DNA from: Candidatus Tectomicrobia bacterium
GTDB lineage: Bacteria > UBA8248
Direction of reading: 5' to 3'
Assembly: GCA_016192135.1 (NCBI GenBank)
Contig: JACPUR010000019.1
Location: forward strand, 159,291-223,290
DNA length: 64,000 bases
In this document: positions 1 to 7,033 of the stretch, piece after piece
Numbering within the stretch: the first letter of the stretch is position 1
Layout: the number at the start of each line of letters is the position of its first letter
Notes under the pieces: generated by a model
What the model was told of the DNA's origin: nothing
Databases searched by the model: none
The model's input: only the letters and a program-made list of their open reading frames with translations
Position numbers and translations under genes: made by a program

Positions 1-291
1 GAGGAGCTGCTCTCCGCGCGGTCCCCGCAGGCCGTCCTTGGCGAGGGCGAAAGCCAGCGCCTCCCGGGCGGCGTCGAGGCCGGCGGCCCCGGCGGCGGCT
101 AGGGCGAGCATATCGGAGGGCAGGATAGCGTCGGCCATGGCCTGGGGACGGGCCGAGCCCCGCTCCTTGAGGCGGGCGGCAGCGGCGAAGTTGAGGTCCG
201 CGTACACCACCTCGCCCCCCTGCGTGGCCACGGCCCCGAGGCGCTCGAAGGGGCCGACCGGCGTCCTGATCTCGAAGGTGCAGAGCTTCAT
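1..291 (-). CDS. Fumarylacetoacetate hydrolase (FAH) family protein, N-terminal part
   Basis: The reading frame starts at the ATG complementary to 289-291 and runs off the left edge, giving 97 codons. The visible part (MKLCTFEIRTPVGPFERLG, then GGEVVYADLNFAAA) has the look of the small N-terminal domain that precedes the catalytic fold in FAH-family hydrolases and isomerases, which act on acylpyruvates and related diketoacids; the metal-binding catalytic half lies outside the window. A GAGG element sits about 8 nt upstream. The cupin gene ends 28 nt upstream on the same strand, so the two are probably co-transcribed. Family assignment rests only on the N-terminal pattern and substrate cannot be given. 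Confidence 0.6.
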   Translation of the reverse strand, partial: MKLCTFEIRTPVGPFERLGAVATQGGEVVYADLNFAAAARLKERGSARPQAMADAILPSDMLALAAAGAAGLDAAREALAFALAKDGLRGPRGEQLL

Positions 292-319
292 GGGGATGCC
301 TCGCGCGCGGGGGAGGGAG

Positions 320-844
320 CTAGAACTCCACTTTGTCGCGTTCGTCGGTCTCGGGGAAGGGCCCCTCCTTGATCTCGAGGAACTTGGTGCCGTCCTCGAG
401 GAACTCGACCTCGTGGCCCTCGCACATCAGGATGAACTCGCCCGCCCGCACGACGGCCTCGCCCAGGTGCTGGCCCTCCTTGGTGTAAACGCCGATGCGG
501 GCCGAGCCCTTGAAGCAGATCATGATTTGGTGGCGCGTGGTGTTGGCGGAGGGGCGCTCCTCCACGACGTGGTAGTGCGCCTTCGTCGTCGCCCCCTTGG
601 GGCGGTTCAGGAGGATGACCTGGAGCGGCAGCTCGTCCGCCGTCATGTGGGCCTTGGTGCGGCGCTCGACGTCGGGGTCCTGCCCGGCGTAGGCCGTGCG
701 GATGTGGTTCTTCGCCTCCTCGGTGTCGAGGTAGGGCGGGAAGAGGTCGTAGTCCTGGAAGTTGGCCTTGACGTGCATCGCCACGATGCGCCCGTCGTCG
801 GCCTTGTAGTAGTCCACCCCCTTGCTTTGCACCTCGAGCGCCAT
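320..844 (-). CDS. Cupin-domain protein of unknown function
   Basis: A 174-residue soluble protein with no signal peptide. The middle (about residues 85-160) reads as a single cupin barrel: a first motif around KAHYHVVEERPS, then HQIMICFKGSARIGVY, and a second half with VVRAGEFILMCEGHEVEFLEDG. The histidines and glutamates of the first motif could bind a metal. A GGGAGGA ribosome site lies 6 nt before the ATG, which fixes the start. It is followed within 28 nt by the FAH-family gene, a pairing that suggests a small catabolic operon for an organic acid. I do not recognise a specific family; dioxygenase, isomerase or binding-only roles are all possible. Confidence 0.6.
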   Translation of the reverse strand: MALEVQSKGVDYYKADDGRIVAMHVKANFQDYDLFPPYLDTEEAKNHIRTAYAGQDPDVERRTKAHMTADELPLQVILLNRPKGATTKAHYHVVEERPSANTTRHQIMICFKGSARIGVYTKEGQHLGEAVVRAGEFILMCEGHEVEFLEDGTKFLEIKEGPFPETDERDKVEF

Positions 845-957
845 GGCGGGATCCTCCCTGGCCGCGGAAGCCCTACCCCGCGGGGCCGACCGCGCGGGAT
901 GTCGGAGACGGAAAAGATTGGCACAGCCCCCGGGGGCTGTAAAGACTGAGGGGCCCC

Positions 958-1839
958 CTATCCCACCTTCACGATCTTCATGTTGAAGTCCAGGGGCGGG
1001 GCGGCGCGGACGAGGCGGGAGGTGGAGATGAAGTCCACGCCCGCCTCGGCGAGGGCGCGGAAGCCGGCGCCCCCGACCCCCGAGGCCTCGAGGGAGTAGG
1101 GCTTGCCGGTCCGGGAGGCGGTCCCCTTCTGGCGGGCGCGGGAGACGGCCTCCCGCAGGGTGGCGAGGTCCATGTTGTCGAGCAGGATCATGTGCACGCG
1201 CCCGTCCGAGAGCACCTCGTCGAGCTGGGCTAAATCCTGCACCTCGATCTGGATCTCCGTCATGTAGCGGAGGCCCCAGACCCGGTCGATGGCGGGTCGC
1301 ACGCCGCCCGCCACGGCGATGTCGTTGTCCTTGATCAGGTCCCCGTCGAAGAACCCCAGGCGGTGGTTGCGGGCGCCCCCCGTGCGCACGGCGTACTTCT
1401 CGAAGTGGCGGAGCCCGGGGGTGTTCTTGCGGGTGTCGATGACGCCCCCGAAGCCGGCGGGGAGGTCCCCGATCTCCTTGAGGACATTCGCGGTGTGGGT
1501 GGCGATCTCGGAGAGGTGGGAGAGGAAATTGAGCAGGGTGCGCTCGGCCTTCAAGAGGGTCTGGGCGTGGCCCCTCGCCCGGCAGACGACGGCCCCGGCC
1601 GGGACGCGGGCGCCCTCTTCATATTCCCACCCGGCCTCGGGGGGCTTGGCGGGGCCCAGGGCGAGGAGGCTCTGGGTCTCCTCGAGGATGGCCAGGACGT
1701 AGGGCGCCCCGCAGAGGAGGGCCGCCGACTTCGCCTTGACGTGGGCCTCGCACCAGGGGTCACGGGCGGCCTCGAAGTGGAAGGGCCCCGGGCCCAGGTC
1801 CTCGGCGAGCCAGGCGCGGATTTGGGCGCGGAGATCCAT
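958..1839 (-). CDS. nadC: Nicotinate-nucleotide pyrophosphorylase (carboxylating), divergent
   Basis: Quinolinate phosphoribosyltransferase, converting quinolinate and PRPP to nicotinate mononucleotide in de novo NAD synthesis. The 293 residues match NadC in length. Diagnostic segments are ERTLLNFLSHLSEIAT (99-114), DTRKNTPGLRHFEKYAVRTG (135-154), NHR (158-160) and ILLDNMD near 221. Two family signatures are altered: the usual KDNH/KENH reads KDND (170-173), and the C-terminal SGGI and LTHS motifs read SGVGG and RLVRAA. The gene lies 25 nt downstream of nadA on the same strand with GGGGAGG before the ATG, so the pathway context is clear. The altered residues make it a divergent NadC; a ModD-like paralogue is the alternative but there is no molybdate gene beside it. 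Confidence 0.8.
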   Translation of the reverse strand: MDLRAQIRAWLAEDLGPGPFHFEAARDPWCEAHVKAKSAALLCGAPYVLAILEETQSLLALGPAKPPEAGWEYEEGARVPAGAVVCRARGHAQTLLKAERTLLNFLSHLSEIATHTANVLKEIGDLPAGFGGVIDTRKNTPGLRHFEKYAVRTGGARNHRLGFFDGDLIKDNDIAVAGGVRPAIDRVWGLRYMTEIQIEVQDLAQLDEVLSDGRVHMILLDNMDLATLREAVSRARQKGTASRTGKPYSLEASGVGGAGFRALAEAGVDFISTSRLVRAAPPLDFNMKIVKVG

Positions 1840-1864
1840 GCGGCCGCCTCCCCTCGCGCGCGGG

Positions 1865-2983
1865 CTAGACGATCCGGAGCATCCGCTCGATGGGGAGGCG
1901 CGCCCGCCGGGCCAGCTCGGGATCGACGGTGATCTCGTGGACCATGTCGCGGAGCGAGATGTAGAGGTTCTCGAGGGTGTTCTGCTTCATGTAGGCGCAG
2001 AGCGCCTCGCGGCTGGCGGGGATGAGGGTCTTCTCCGGCACCGCCTTGTGCATGGGGTGGAGGTTCCCCACCTCGGTGGCCACGATGACCTCCTTCTGGG
2101 GCACCTCCTTGATGAGGGCCACCATGCCCTGGGTGGAGCGGAACTGGAGCATGGTCTCGGGCACGATGCCCTCGCGCACCTGGCGCATGCAGGCGCTCGT
2201 GCAGCCGCACTCGGGATGGACCACCGTGATGGCGCCCGGGTGGAGCCGCCGCTGCTCCTCGACGTGGGAGGGCCGGATGCGCTCGTGCACGTGGCAGGCG
2301 CCCATCATGAGCCAGAGGCGATCGAGGGGCTGGCCCTGCTTCTCGAGCAGGCGCGCGGCGTAGAAGCCCAGGAAGAGGTCCGGCAGGAAGAGGATGGGCT
2401 GGCCGGGCCGCGAGTTCTTGACGACGTGGAGGAGCACCTTGCCCGCGTTGGCCGAGGCGCAGCAGTAGTCGCTCAGGGCCTTCACGTCCAGGTAGGTGTT
2501 CACATAGCTGATGACGAGGCCGTCCGGGTGCTCCTCACGCCAGGCGCGCACCTTCTCCGCGTCGGCGTGGGCGGCCAGGGAGCAAAGAGCCCCCAGGTGG
2601 GGCGCCAGCACCTTCTGGTGGGGCTTCTTCAGGGCGGCCAGGATCTGGGTCATGAAGAGGACCGAGGGCTCGACCAGGACGTCGGCGTCCGAGTCCGCGC
2701 CCATCCGGGCCAGGTAGAGCGAGTCGCCCACGGCGTCGGCCACGTCCTGGATGTCGGCGGGGACGTAGTTGTGGGCGAGGACCAGGGCGTTGCGCTCGGT
2801 CTTCAGCCGGCGGATCTCGCCCTGGAGGAAGCCGCGCTCCTCCTCCGTGAGGTTCGCCGAGTCCGCCTCGGGCGGGATCTCCGGGATGTCGATCGTGGGG
2901 CCGAGGTCCACCTGGTCCATCATCTCGATGGCCTCGGTCGCGGGAAGGATGTCGCCGGCCTCCACCACGCGGTTGTCGAACAT
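1865..2983 (-). CDS. nadA: Quinolinate synthase A
   Basis: Condenses iminoaspartate with dihydroxyacetone phosphate to quinolinate using a 4Fe-4S cluster. The 372-residue protein shows the three cluster cysteines expected of NadA at Cys134 (LGALCSLA), Cys259 (HPECGC) and Cys329 (CAYMKQNTLENL), the N-terminal AHNY motif (70-73), and the closing ALCAYMKQNTLENLYISLRD region that matches the family's LNTLEKLYLALRD segment. AAGGAG lies just upstream of the ATG. It heads a nadA-nadC unit; no nadB (L-aspartate oxidase) is visible in the window. A hairpin at 3047-3072 sits in its upstream region and may be regulatory. Confidence 0.93.
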   Translation of the reverse strand: MFDNRVVEAGDILPATEAIEMMDQVDLGPTIDIPEIPPEADSANLTEEERGFLQGEIRRLKTERNALVLAHNYVPADIQDVADAVGDSLYLARMGADSDADVLVEPSVLFMTQILAALKKPHQKVLAPHLGALCSLAAHADAEKVRAWREEHPDGLVISYVNTYLDVKALSDYCCASANAGKVLLHVVKNSRPGQPILFLPDLFLGFYAARLLEKQGQPLDRLWLMMGACHVHERIRPSHVEEQRRLHPGAITVVHPECGCTSACMRQVREGIVPETMLQFRSTQGMVALIKEVPQKEVIVATEVGNLHPMHKAVPEKTLIPASREALCAYMKQNTLENLYISLRDMVHEITVDPELARRARLPIERMLRIV

Positions 2984-3046
2984 TCGGGCGCTCCTTGCGC
3001 ATTCGGTGCCCGCCTGGGGCGGGCGGTGGAATGGAGGGGCGGGGGA

Positions 3047-3072
3047 GGGCTTGTTCTATTTTTCACAAGCCC
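3047..3072 (-). promoter_or_regulatory. Inverted repeat upstream of nadA, possible operator
   Basis: GGGCTTGT at 3047-3054 and ACAAGCCC at 3065-3072 form a perfect 8-bp inverted repeat around an AT-rich 10-nt spacer, 64 nt upstream of the nadA start. The surrounding sequence is very G+C rich, so the AT-rich centre stands out. It could be an operator for an NAD-responsive repressor or a hairpin in the leader; no known NadR/NrtR/NadQ consensus is claimed. Confidence 0.3.
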
Positions 3073-3157
3073 CGGCCTTCACGTTCCCCGCGCCGCCTGC
3101 CGCGGTGCGCTCTCACGGGAGGCCACCGCCGCCCAGCGGGGCGGCGGGGCGCGATGT

Positions 3158-3276
3158 CCCAGGCGCGGGTGAATTATTTCACGAAAGTCCCCGGGGAGCA
3201 ATCGCCCCGGGGGGTTTGTTCTTGCCCCTGGGGGAGCTTTCTGCTAGTTTTCCTCCGTTGCGCGAGTGCCTCTGGG
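3158..3276 (+). ncRNA. Candidate structured RNA with 6S-like architecture
   Basis: No protein gene explains 2984-3378. On the + strand, CCCAGGCGCG (3158-3167) can pair with 3261-3276 (CGCG, CC and TGGG with bulges). An internal bubble follows (3168-3182 and 3242-3260), and then an inner stem in which GAAAG, TCCCC, GGG and GCAA of 3183-3201 pair with 3222-3241. A closing stem, a large central bubble and a long terminal stem is the layout of 6S RNA, the RNA polymerase-binding regulator. A strong intrinsic terminator on the same strand follows at 3332-3357. I see no recognisable 6S primary sequence, the true ends are unknown, and strand is inferred from the terminator. The SRP RNA core motif is absent. 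Confidence 0.35.
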
Positions 3277-3331
3277 TAATGGGAGGCGGGTGCCAGCCCC
3301 CTCCCTTCCCCCGGTAGCCGGCTTGCGGGCC

Positions 3332-3357
3332 GCGGGCAGATAGGCCCGCTTTTTTTT
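3332..3357 (+). terminator. Rho-independent terminator
   Basis: GCGGGC (3332-3337), a 6-nt loop and GCCCGC (3344-3349) are followed at once by eight T residues (3350-3357). This is a textbook + strand intrinsic terminator, yet the nearest upstream protein genes are on the - strand. Something transcribed rightwards between about 3000 and 3330 must end here, which supports an RNA gene. Confidence 0.8.
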
Positions 3358-3378
3358 GGCCGAGGGGGAAAAAGCCCC

Positions 3379-3564
3379 ATGCTGCGCGGGTTTCTTTGGC
3401 TCGCGGGGACCCTGATCCTCGCGGGGCTCCTGCTGTTGTCGCTGAGCGGAATCTGCGGCAGCCCGGGGCGCTTCCCGGGCCTTTCGCGTTATTTTTGCAA
3501 TCGGCCCTTACCGGCTCCTCCGCGGCCCGCTCCCCCCGGGGAGCCCGCCGCCCCGCCCCGTTGA
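3379..3564 (+). CDS. Small membrane or secreted peptide, 61 aa (tentative)
   Basis: The frame begins MLRGFLWLAGTLILAGLLLL, a positively charged start followed by one hydrophobic stretch of about 18 residues, then a short proline-rich tail. GAGGGGGAAA lies 6-10 nt upstream. It sits immediately after the terminator at 3350-3357 and 45 nt before the MmgE/PrpD gene. The tail PAPPRPAPPGEPAAPPR is low complexity, and in DNA this G+C rich short open frames arise by chance, so it is a candidate only. Function unknown. Confidence 0.35.
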   Translation: MLRGFLWLAGTLILAGLLLLSLSGICGSPGRFPGLSRYFCNRPLPAPPRPAPPGEPAAPPR

Positions 3565-3609
3565 CCGGGGCCCCGGGGAGCCTCATCCGGCGGCATGAAA
3601 GGTGAAACC

Positions 3610-5013
3610 ATGGCAAAGCCAGAAAGCGCATTGACGGACGCCATCGTCCAATTCGTGCTCGCGACGGACCACGACGGCGTCCCCGAGGACGTGAAGAACA
3701 TCTCGCGCCGGTGCTGCGTGGACGGGATAGGGCTCATGGTCGCCGGCTCGACCGAGGCGAGCGGGCGCATCCTCCAGAAGTACGCCCGCGAGCTGGGCGG
3801 TGAGCCCGAGGCGCAGGTGGTGGGGACGGACATGACCGTCCCGGCCAGCCTGGCCGCCCTCCTGAACGGCACCGCCGCCCACGCCATGGACTACGACGAC
3901 ACCCAGCTCAGCAGCTACCCCGACCGCGTCTACGGCCTCCTGACCCATCCCACCACCCCCGTGCTCGCGGCCTCGCTCGCCATGGCCGAGGCCATGGGCT
4001 CGACCGGCCAGGAGCTCCTGACCGCCTTCGCGGTCGGCTTCGAGGTCGAGTGCAAGGTGGCCGAGGCCATCAAGCCCGACCACTACGTCAAGGGCTTCCA
4101 CTCGACCGGCACCATCGGGGCCATCGGCGCGGCGGCGGCCGCGGCCAAACTCCTGGGGCTCGAGGAGCGGGAGCTCCGCATGTGCTTGGGCATCGCCTGT
4201 TCGGAGAGCGCCGGCCTCCGGGCCAACTTCGGCACCATGACCAAGCCCTTCCACGCCGGACGCGCCGCCGAGAACGGGGTCGTGGCCGCGCGCCTGGCGG
4301 CCGGGGGCTTCACGGCCGACCCGGGCGTCCTCGACGGGCGCTGGGGCTTCTTCCAGATCATGGGCGGGGGCTGCGACCCGGACCACCTCCTCGGCAAGCT
4401 CGGCAGCCCCTGGTCGGCCGTCGATCCGGGCGTCTCCATCAAGCCCTATCCCTCGGGCTCCCTCGGCCACCCGGCCATGGACGCCATGCGCGACCTCGTC
4501 ATCGAGAAGGACATCGACCCCAAGAAGGTCAAGAAGGTGCGCTTCGGCACCACCTCCAAGGTGCTCGAGCCCCTGCGCTACGCCGAGCCCCAGAACGAGC
4601 TCGAGGCCAAGTTCTCCCTCCAGTTCGGGCTGGGCATCCTGCTCCTCGAGCGGAAGGCGGGCATCCACCAGTACCGCGACGAGGTGGTGAGCCGCCCCGA
4701 CGTGCGCGAGGCCATGAAGAAGGTCGAGCCCTACAAGGACGAGGAGATCGAGAAGCAGGGCTACGCCCTCATCCGCGGCAAGATCTCCATCGAGATGGAG
4801 GACGGCACCGTCCACGAGCGGATGTCCGAGCTCTCGCGCGGCACCCCGCAGCGCCCCATGGACCGCGAGGAGCTCTACGAGAAGTTCAAGGAGTGCTGCG
4901 GCCTGGTGTACGGCGAGAAGCAGATCGCCCAGATCGAGCGGCTGCTCTACAAGGTGGACACGATCGAGAACATCCACTCCCTCATCGAGCTTCTGGGGCC
5001 GGCGCAGGGGTAG
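3610..5013 (+). CDS. MmgE/PrpD family protein (2-methylcitrate dehydratase-like)
   Basis: Cytosolic protein of 467 residues with the all-helical MmgE/PrpD fold typical of 2-methylcitrate dehydratase, cis-aconitate decarboxylase and related lyases. Family segments visible are the LNGTAAHAMDYDDT motif, HPTTPVLAASLAMAE, GFEVECKVAEAI, HSTGTIGAIGAAAAAAKLLG and the MTKPFHAGRAAENGVVAARLA block, followed by the C-terminal PYPSGSLGHPAMDAM region. The start at 3610 is preferred over an ATG at 3595 because AAAGGTG (3598-3604) lies 5 nt before it. No prpB or prpC is nearby, so methylcitrate-cycle activity is not shown; many paralogues of this family have unknown substrates. Confidence 0.85.
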   Translation: MAKPESALTDAIVQFVLATDHDGVPEDVKNISRRCCVDGIGLMVAGSTEASGRILQKYARELGGEPEAQVVGTDMTVPASLAALLNGTAAHAMDYDDTQLSSYPDRVYGLLTHPTTPVLAASLAMAEAMGSTGQELLTAFAVGFEVECKVAEAIKPDHYVKGFHSTGTIGAIGAAAAAAKLLGLEERELRMCLGIACSESAGLRANFGTMTKPFHAGRAAENGVVAARLAAGGFTADPGVLDGRWGFFQIMGGGCDPDHLLGKLGSPWSAVDPGVSIKPYPSGSLGHPAMDAMRDLVIEKDIDPKKVKKVRFGTTSKVLEPLRYAEPQNELEAKFSLQFGLGILLLERKAGIHQYRDEVVSRPDVREAMKKVEPYKDEEIEKQGYALIRGKISIEMEDGTVHERMSELSRGTPQRPMDREELYEKFKECCGLVYGEKQIAQIERLLYKVDTIENIHSLIELLGPAQG

Positions 5014-5042
5014 GGCATCTCCATCATCTACAATATTCATCC

Positions 5043-5122
5043 GTAGGGGCGACCGGCCGGTCGCCCCTACAAACGCGGACGGCGCTGCACGTTCGCAGGG
5101 GCGTTCAATTGAACGCCCCTAC
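5043..5122. repeat. Palindromic repeat family A, two copies
   Basis: Two perfect palindromes in tandem: a 28-bp one at 5043-5070 (GTAGGGGCGACCGG and its complement) and a 24-bp one at 5097-5120 (AGGGGCGTTCAA and its complement), followed by AC. Both share the GTAGGGGCG/CGCCCCTAC ends with copies near 36.6, 39.9, 41.8, 56.4, 57.0 and 59.9 kb, while the centres differ. They fill the gap between the MmgE/PrpD gene and the receiver-like gene. Confidence 0.9.
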
Positions 5123-5152
5123 ATGAGGCCGTTCCCGCGGCAGGAGCAAGAA

Positions 5153-5551
5153 ATGATCGAAGAGCCCAGGCGGATCCTCGTGGTCTGCTCGGACCTCATG
5201 TTCAACGCCAAGATCCGCGAGGCGGGCCTCTCGCCCGGCGCGGCGCTCGAGTTCGTCGGCACGCCCGAGAAGTACGACGAGGCGCTCAAGAACTTCCGGA
5301 TCGTCCTCCTCCTCGTGGACCTCCACCACCCGGCGCTGGGCGGCGCGGCCGCGGGCGAGCTGGTCAAGAAGCTCCGCGAGAGTCCCAAGAACAAGGGCGC
5401 CTACGCCATGGCCTGGGGCGCCCACACCGAGGTGGACCTCCTCAAGGGCGCCGAGCGGGCCGGCTTCGACAAGGTGCTCGCGCGCTCCGCCTTCGTGCGC
5501 GAGATGCCCGAGATCGTCCGCCGCGCCGTGAGCCGCATCCGCACCGCCTGA
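5153..5551 (+). CDS. Receiver-like (CheY-fold) protein, degenerate
   Basis: The 132-residue protein begins MIEEPRRILVVCSDLMFNAK and alternates hydrophobic strands with helices (RIVLLLVDLHHP, AYAMAWGAHTEVDLLKGAERAGFD, KVLARSAFVREMPEIVRRAV) in the order of a response-regulator receiver domain. The central strand LLLVDLHHP carries the Asp at the position of the phospho-acceptor. No output domain is fused. Start 5153 is chosen over 5123 because AGGAG (5142-5146) lies 6 nt before it and the longer form would begin inside the repeat. The DUF4911-like gene follows after 8 nt. Whether it is phosphorylated cannot be judged. Confidence 0.6.
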   Translation: MIEEPRRILVVCSDLMFNAKIREAGLSPGAALEFVGTPEKYDEALKNFRIVLLLVDLHHPALGGAAAGELVKKLRESPKNKGAYAMAWGAHTEVDLLKGAERAGFDKVLARSAFVREMPEIVRRAVSRIRTA

Positions 5552-5559
5552 TCCCCTCC

Positions 5560-5943
5560 ATGCCGGACCGCCCCGGGGACCCCGCCGAACGGAGTTCGGA
5601 TGGGGGGAGCCGTCCCAACCCCGAGCCCTTCCAGGGCAGCCTCGTCTGGTGGATCGAGGTCCCCGCCTCCGAGCAGAACTACCTCCAGGGCGTCCTCGAG
5701 GGCCACGAGGAGCTCGGCTACTACCAGACCCTCGACCAGTGCGTCCGGCGCGGGCCGGACCGCCGGCCCGTCGCCCTGGGGCGCATCACCTCCACCCCGG
5801 ACATGCGGGAGCGGCTCGCGCGCCTCCTCGCCGTCCTCGCGGCGGAGTGCGGCGTCTCCCTGCCCGGGCGCGCGCCGGATTTTCTCCCCGACGAGAAGCC
5901 GGGGGCCCGGGCGCGGGGGAAGCGGCCGAGAGGGCGAGGATGA
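5560..5943 (+). CDS. DUF4911-like protein
   Basis: A 127-residue protein. The core, residues about 25-100, reads SLVWWIEVPASEQNYLQG then VLEGHEELGYYQTLDQ and later MRERLARLLAVLAAECGV. This pattern of a short strand, a helix around the YL-x-x-VLE segment and a closing helix resembles DUF4911, a small domain common in deltaproteobacteria. The first 25 and last 25 residues are low-complexity and charged. It begins 8 nt after the receiver-like gene without its own clear ribosome site, suggesting translational coupling. Function unknown. Confidence 0.55.
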   Translation: MPDRPGDPAERSSDGGSRPNPEPFQGSLVWWIEVPASEQNYLQGVLEGHEELGYYQTLDQCVRRGPDRRPVALGRITSTPDMRERLARLLAVLAAECGVSLPGRAPDFLPDEKPGARARGKRPRGRG

Positions 5944-6057
5944 GCGGGAGCCTCCGGCCTATCCGGCGAAGACGGCTTCCGGTGGAATTTGAATGGGAGA
6001 ACGAGAGAAAGACGAGAATGTTTCGGAGAGAAGGAGAAGCCTATCTATATGTGGCCG

Positions 6058-6819
6058 CTAGGCCGGGATCGGCCTCTTTGCCAGGCCGCCCCGGATGGCG
6101 TCGATGAAGCGCCTGGCCTCCCCTTTCCGGTCGGAAGCCCCCCGGATGGGCCTCCCGACGACGATGCAGGAAGCGCCCTCCGCGACGGCGGTTTCCGGAT
6201 GGGTGGCCCGGCTTTGGTGATCGTCCTTGCTTGAATCCGGAAAGCGCATCCCCGGGGTGACGATCAGGAACTCCTCCGGCCGGGAATGGCGGTCCGCGAT
6301 CCCGCGGATCAGGCTCACCTCTTTTCCCGAGGAAATCACCCCGTCCAGGCCGTCGTTCAGCGCCTTTTCGGTCCGCTCCCCGACGAGCTGGCTCACCGTT
6401 CTGCCGTACATGTGCTGGCAGGCGGCGTCGTCCAGGTGGGTCAGGGCGGTCACGCAGAGCAGCCGGATTTCCCTCCCCTCCCCCCTCGCCGCGTTCCGCG
6501 CCGCCACGGCGGCCTGCATGCTCTTCCGGTCGCCGTTCCCGTCGAGGGTGGCGAACGTCACCCCGAAGCGCGCGGCCACCCGGACCGCCTTCGCGACCGT
6601 CTCGGGGATGTCGATCCACTTCAGGTCCAGGAACACTTTCTTGCCTGACCCCACGAGCTCCTTCACGAAGTCGGGGCCGGCCGCGGCGAAGAGCTCCAGC
6701 CCGACCTTGTAGAACGACACGGCCCCCTCCAGCTCCCGGACGAGCGAGCGCGCCTCCTCCCCGCTGTCGACGTCCAGGGCGAGGATGAGGCGTTCTTCCG
6801 GCGTCAGGTGGAGGGGCAT
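6058..6819 (-). CDS. pyrF: Orotidine 5'-phosphate decarboxylase
   Basis: Last step of UMP synthesis, decarboxylation of OMP. The 253-residue barrel shows LILALDVDS at strand 1 (11-19), SFYKVGLELF (35-44), the catalytic Asp65-Lys67-Asp70 array in FLDLKWIDIPETV, the phosphate-gripping VTPGMR, and VVGRPI near the C-terminus. It is a divergent member: the usual KFHDIP reads KWIDIP, and the strand-4 His-containing motif reads TLDGNGD. GGGAGAG lies about 9 nt before the ATG. It stands alone on the minus strand; no other pyr gene is in the window. Confidence 0.92.
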   Translation of the reverse strand: MPLHLTPEERLILALDVDSGEEARSLVRELEGAVSFYKVGLELFAAAGPDFVKELVGSGKKVFLDLKWIDIPETVAKAVRVAARFGVTFATLDGNGDRKSMQAAVAARNAARGEGREIRLLCVTALTHLDDAACQHMYGRTVSQLVGERTEKALNDGLDGVISSGKEVSLIRGIADRHSRPEEFLIVTPGMRFPDSSKDDHQSRATHPETAVAEGASCIVVGRPIRGASDRKGEARRFIDAIRGGLAKRPIPA

Positions 6820-7033
6820 GTGCCGGTCTCTCCCGGGCGGGCGCCGCTAAGGTGAACGAAGCCGCATGAATGATTGTTTGTGTGCAATTCCGCCGGACGG
6901 GCCGCTTTTTAGCCGCAAACCACGGGGCCGTCAAGCCAAGCGGGGGCTCGCATGAGGAAGAGCGCCGGGGGACGCAGGCTCCCGCGGGGCCATCGCCGGC
7001 ATCGGGGCGAGCGTTCGCCCGCTCTCTCCGCCC

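Noticed and set aside
38..949. A 303-codon plus-strand frame at the left end
   Set aside because: It covers the FAH-family and cupin genes on the opposite strand and has no ribosome site or motif.
3121..3340. SRP 4.5S RNA, tmRNA or RNase P in the nadA intergenic region
   Set aside because: The conserved 4.5S apical motif (GGAAGCAGCC-type), a tRNA-like end and RNase P core motifs are all absent.
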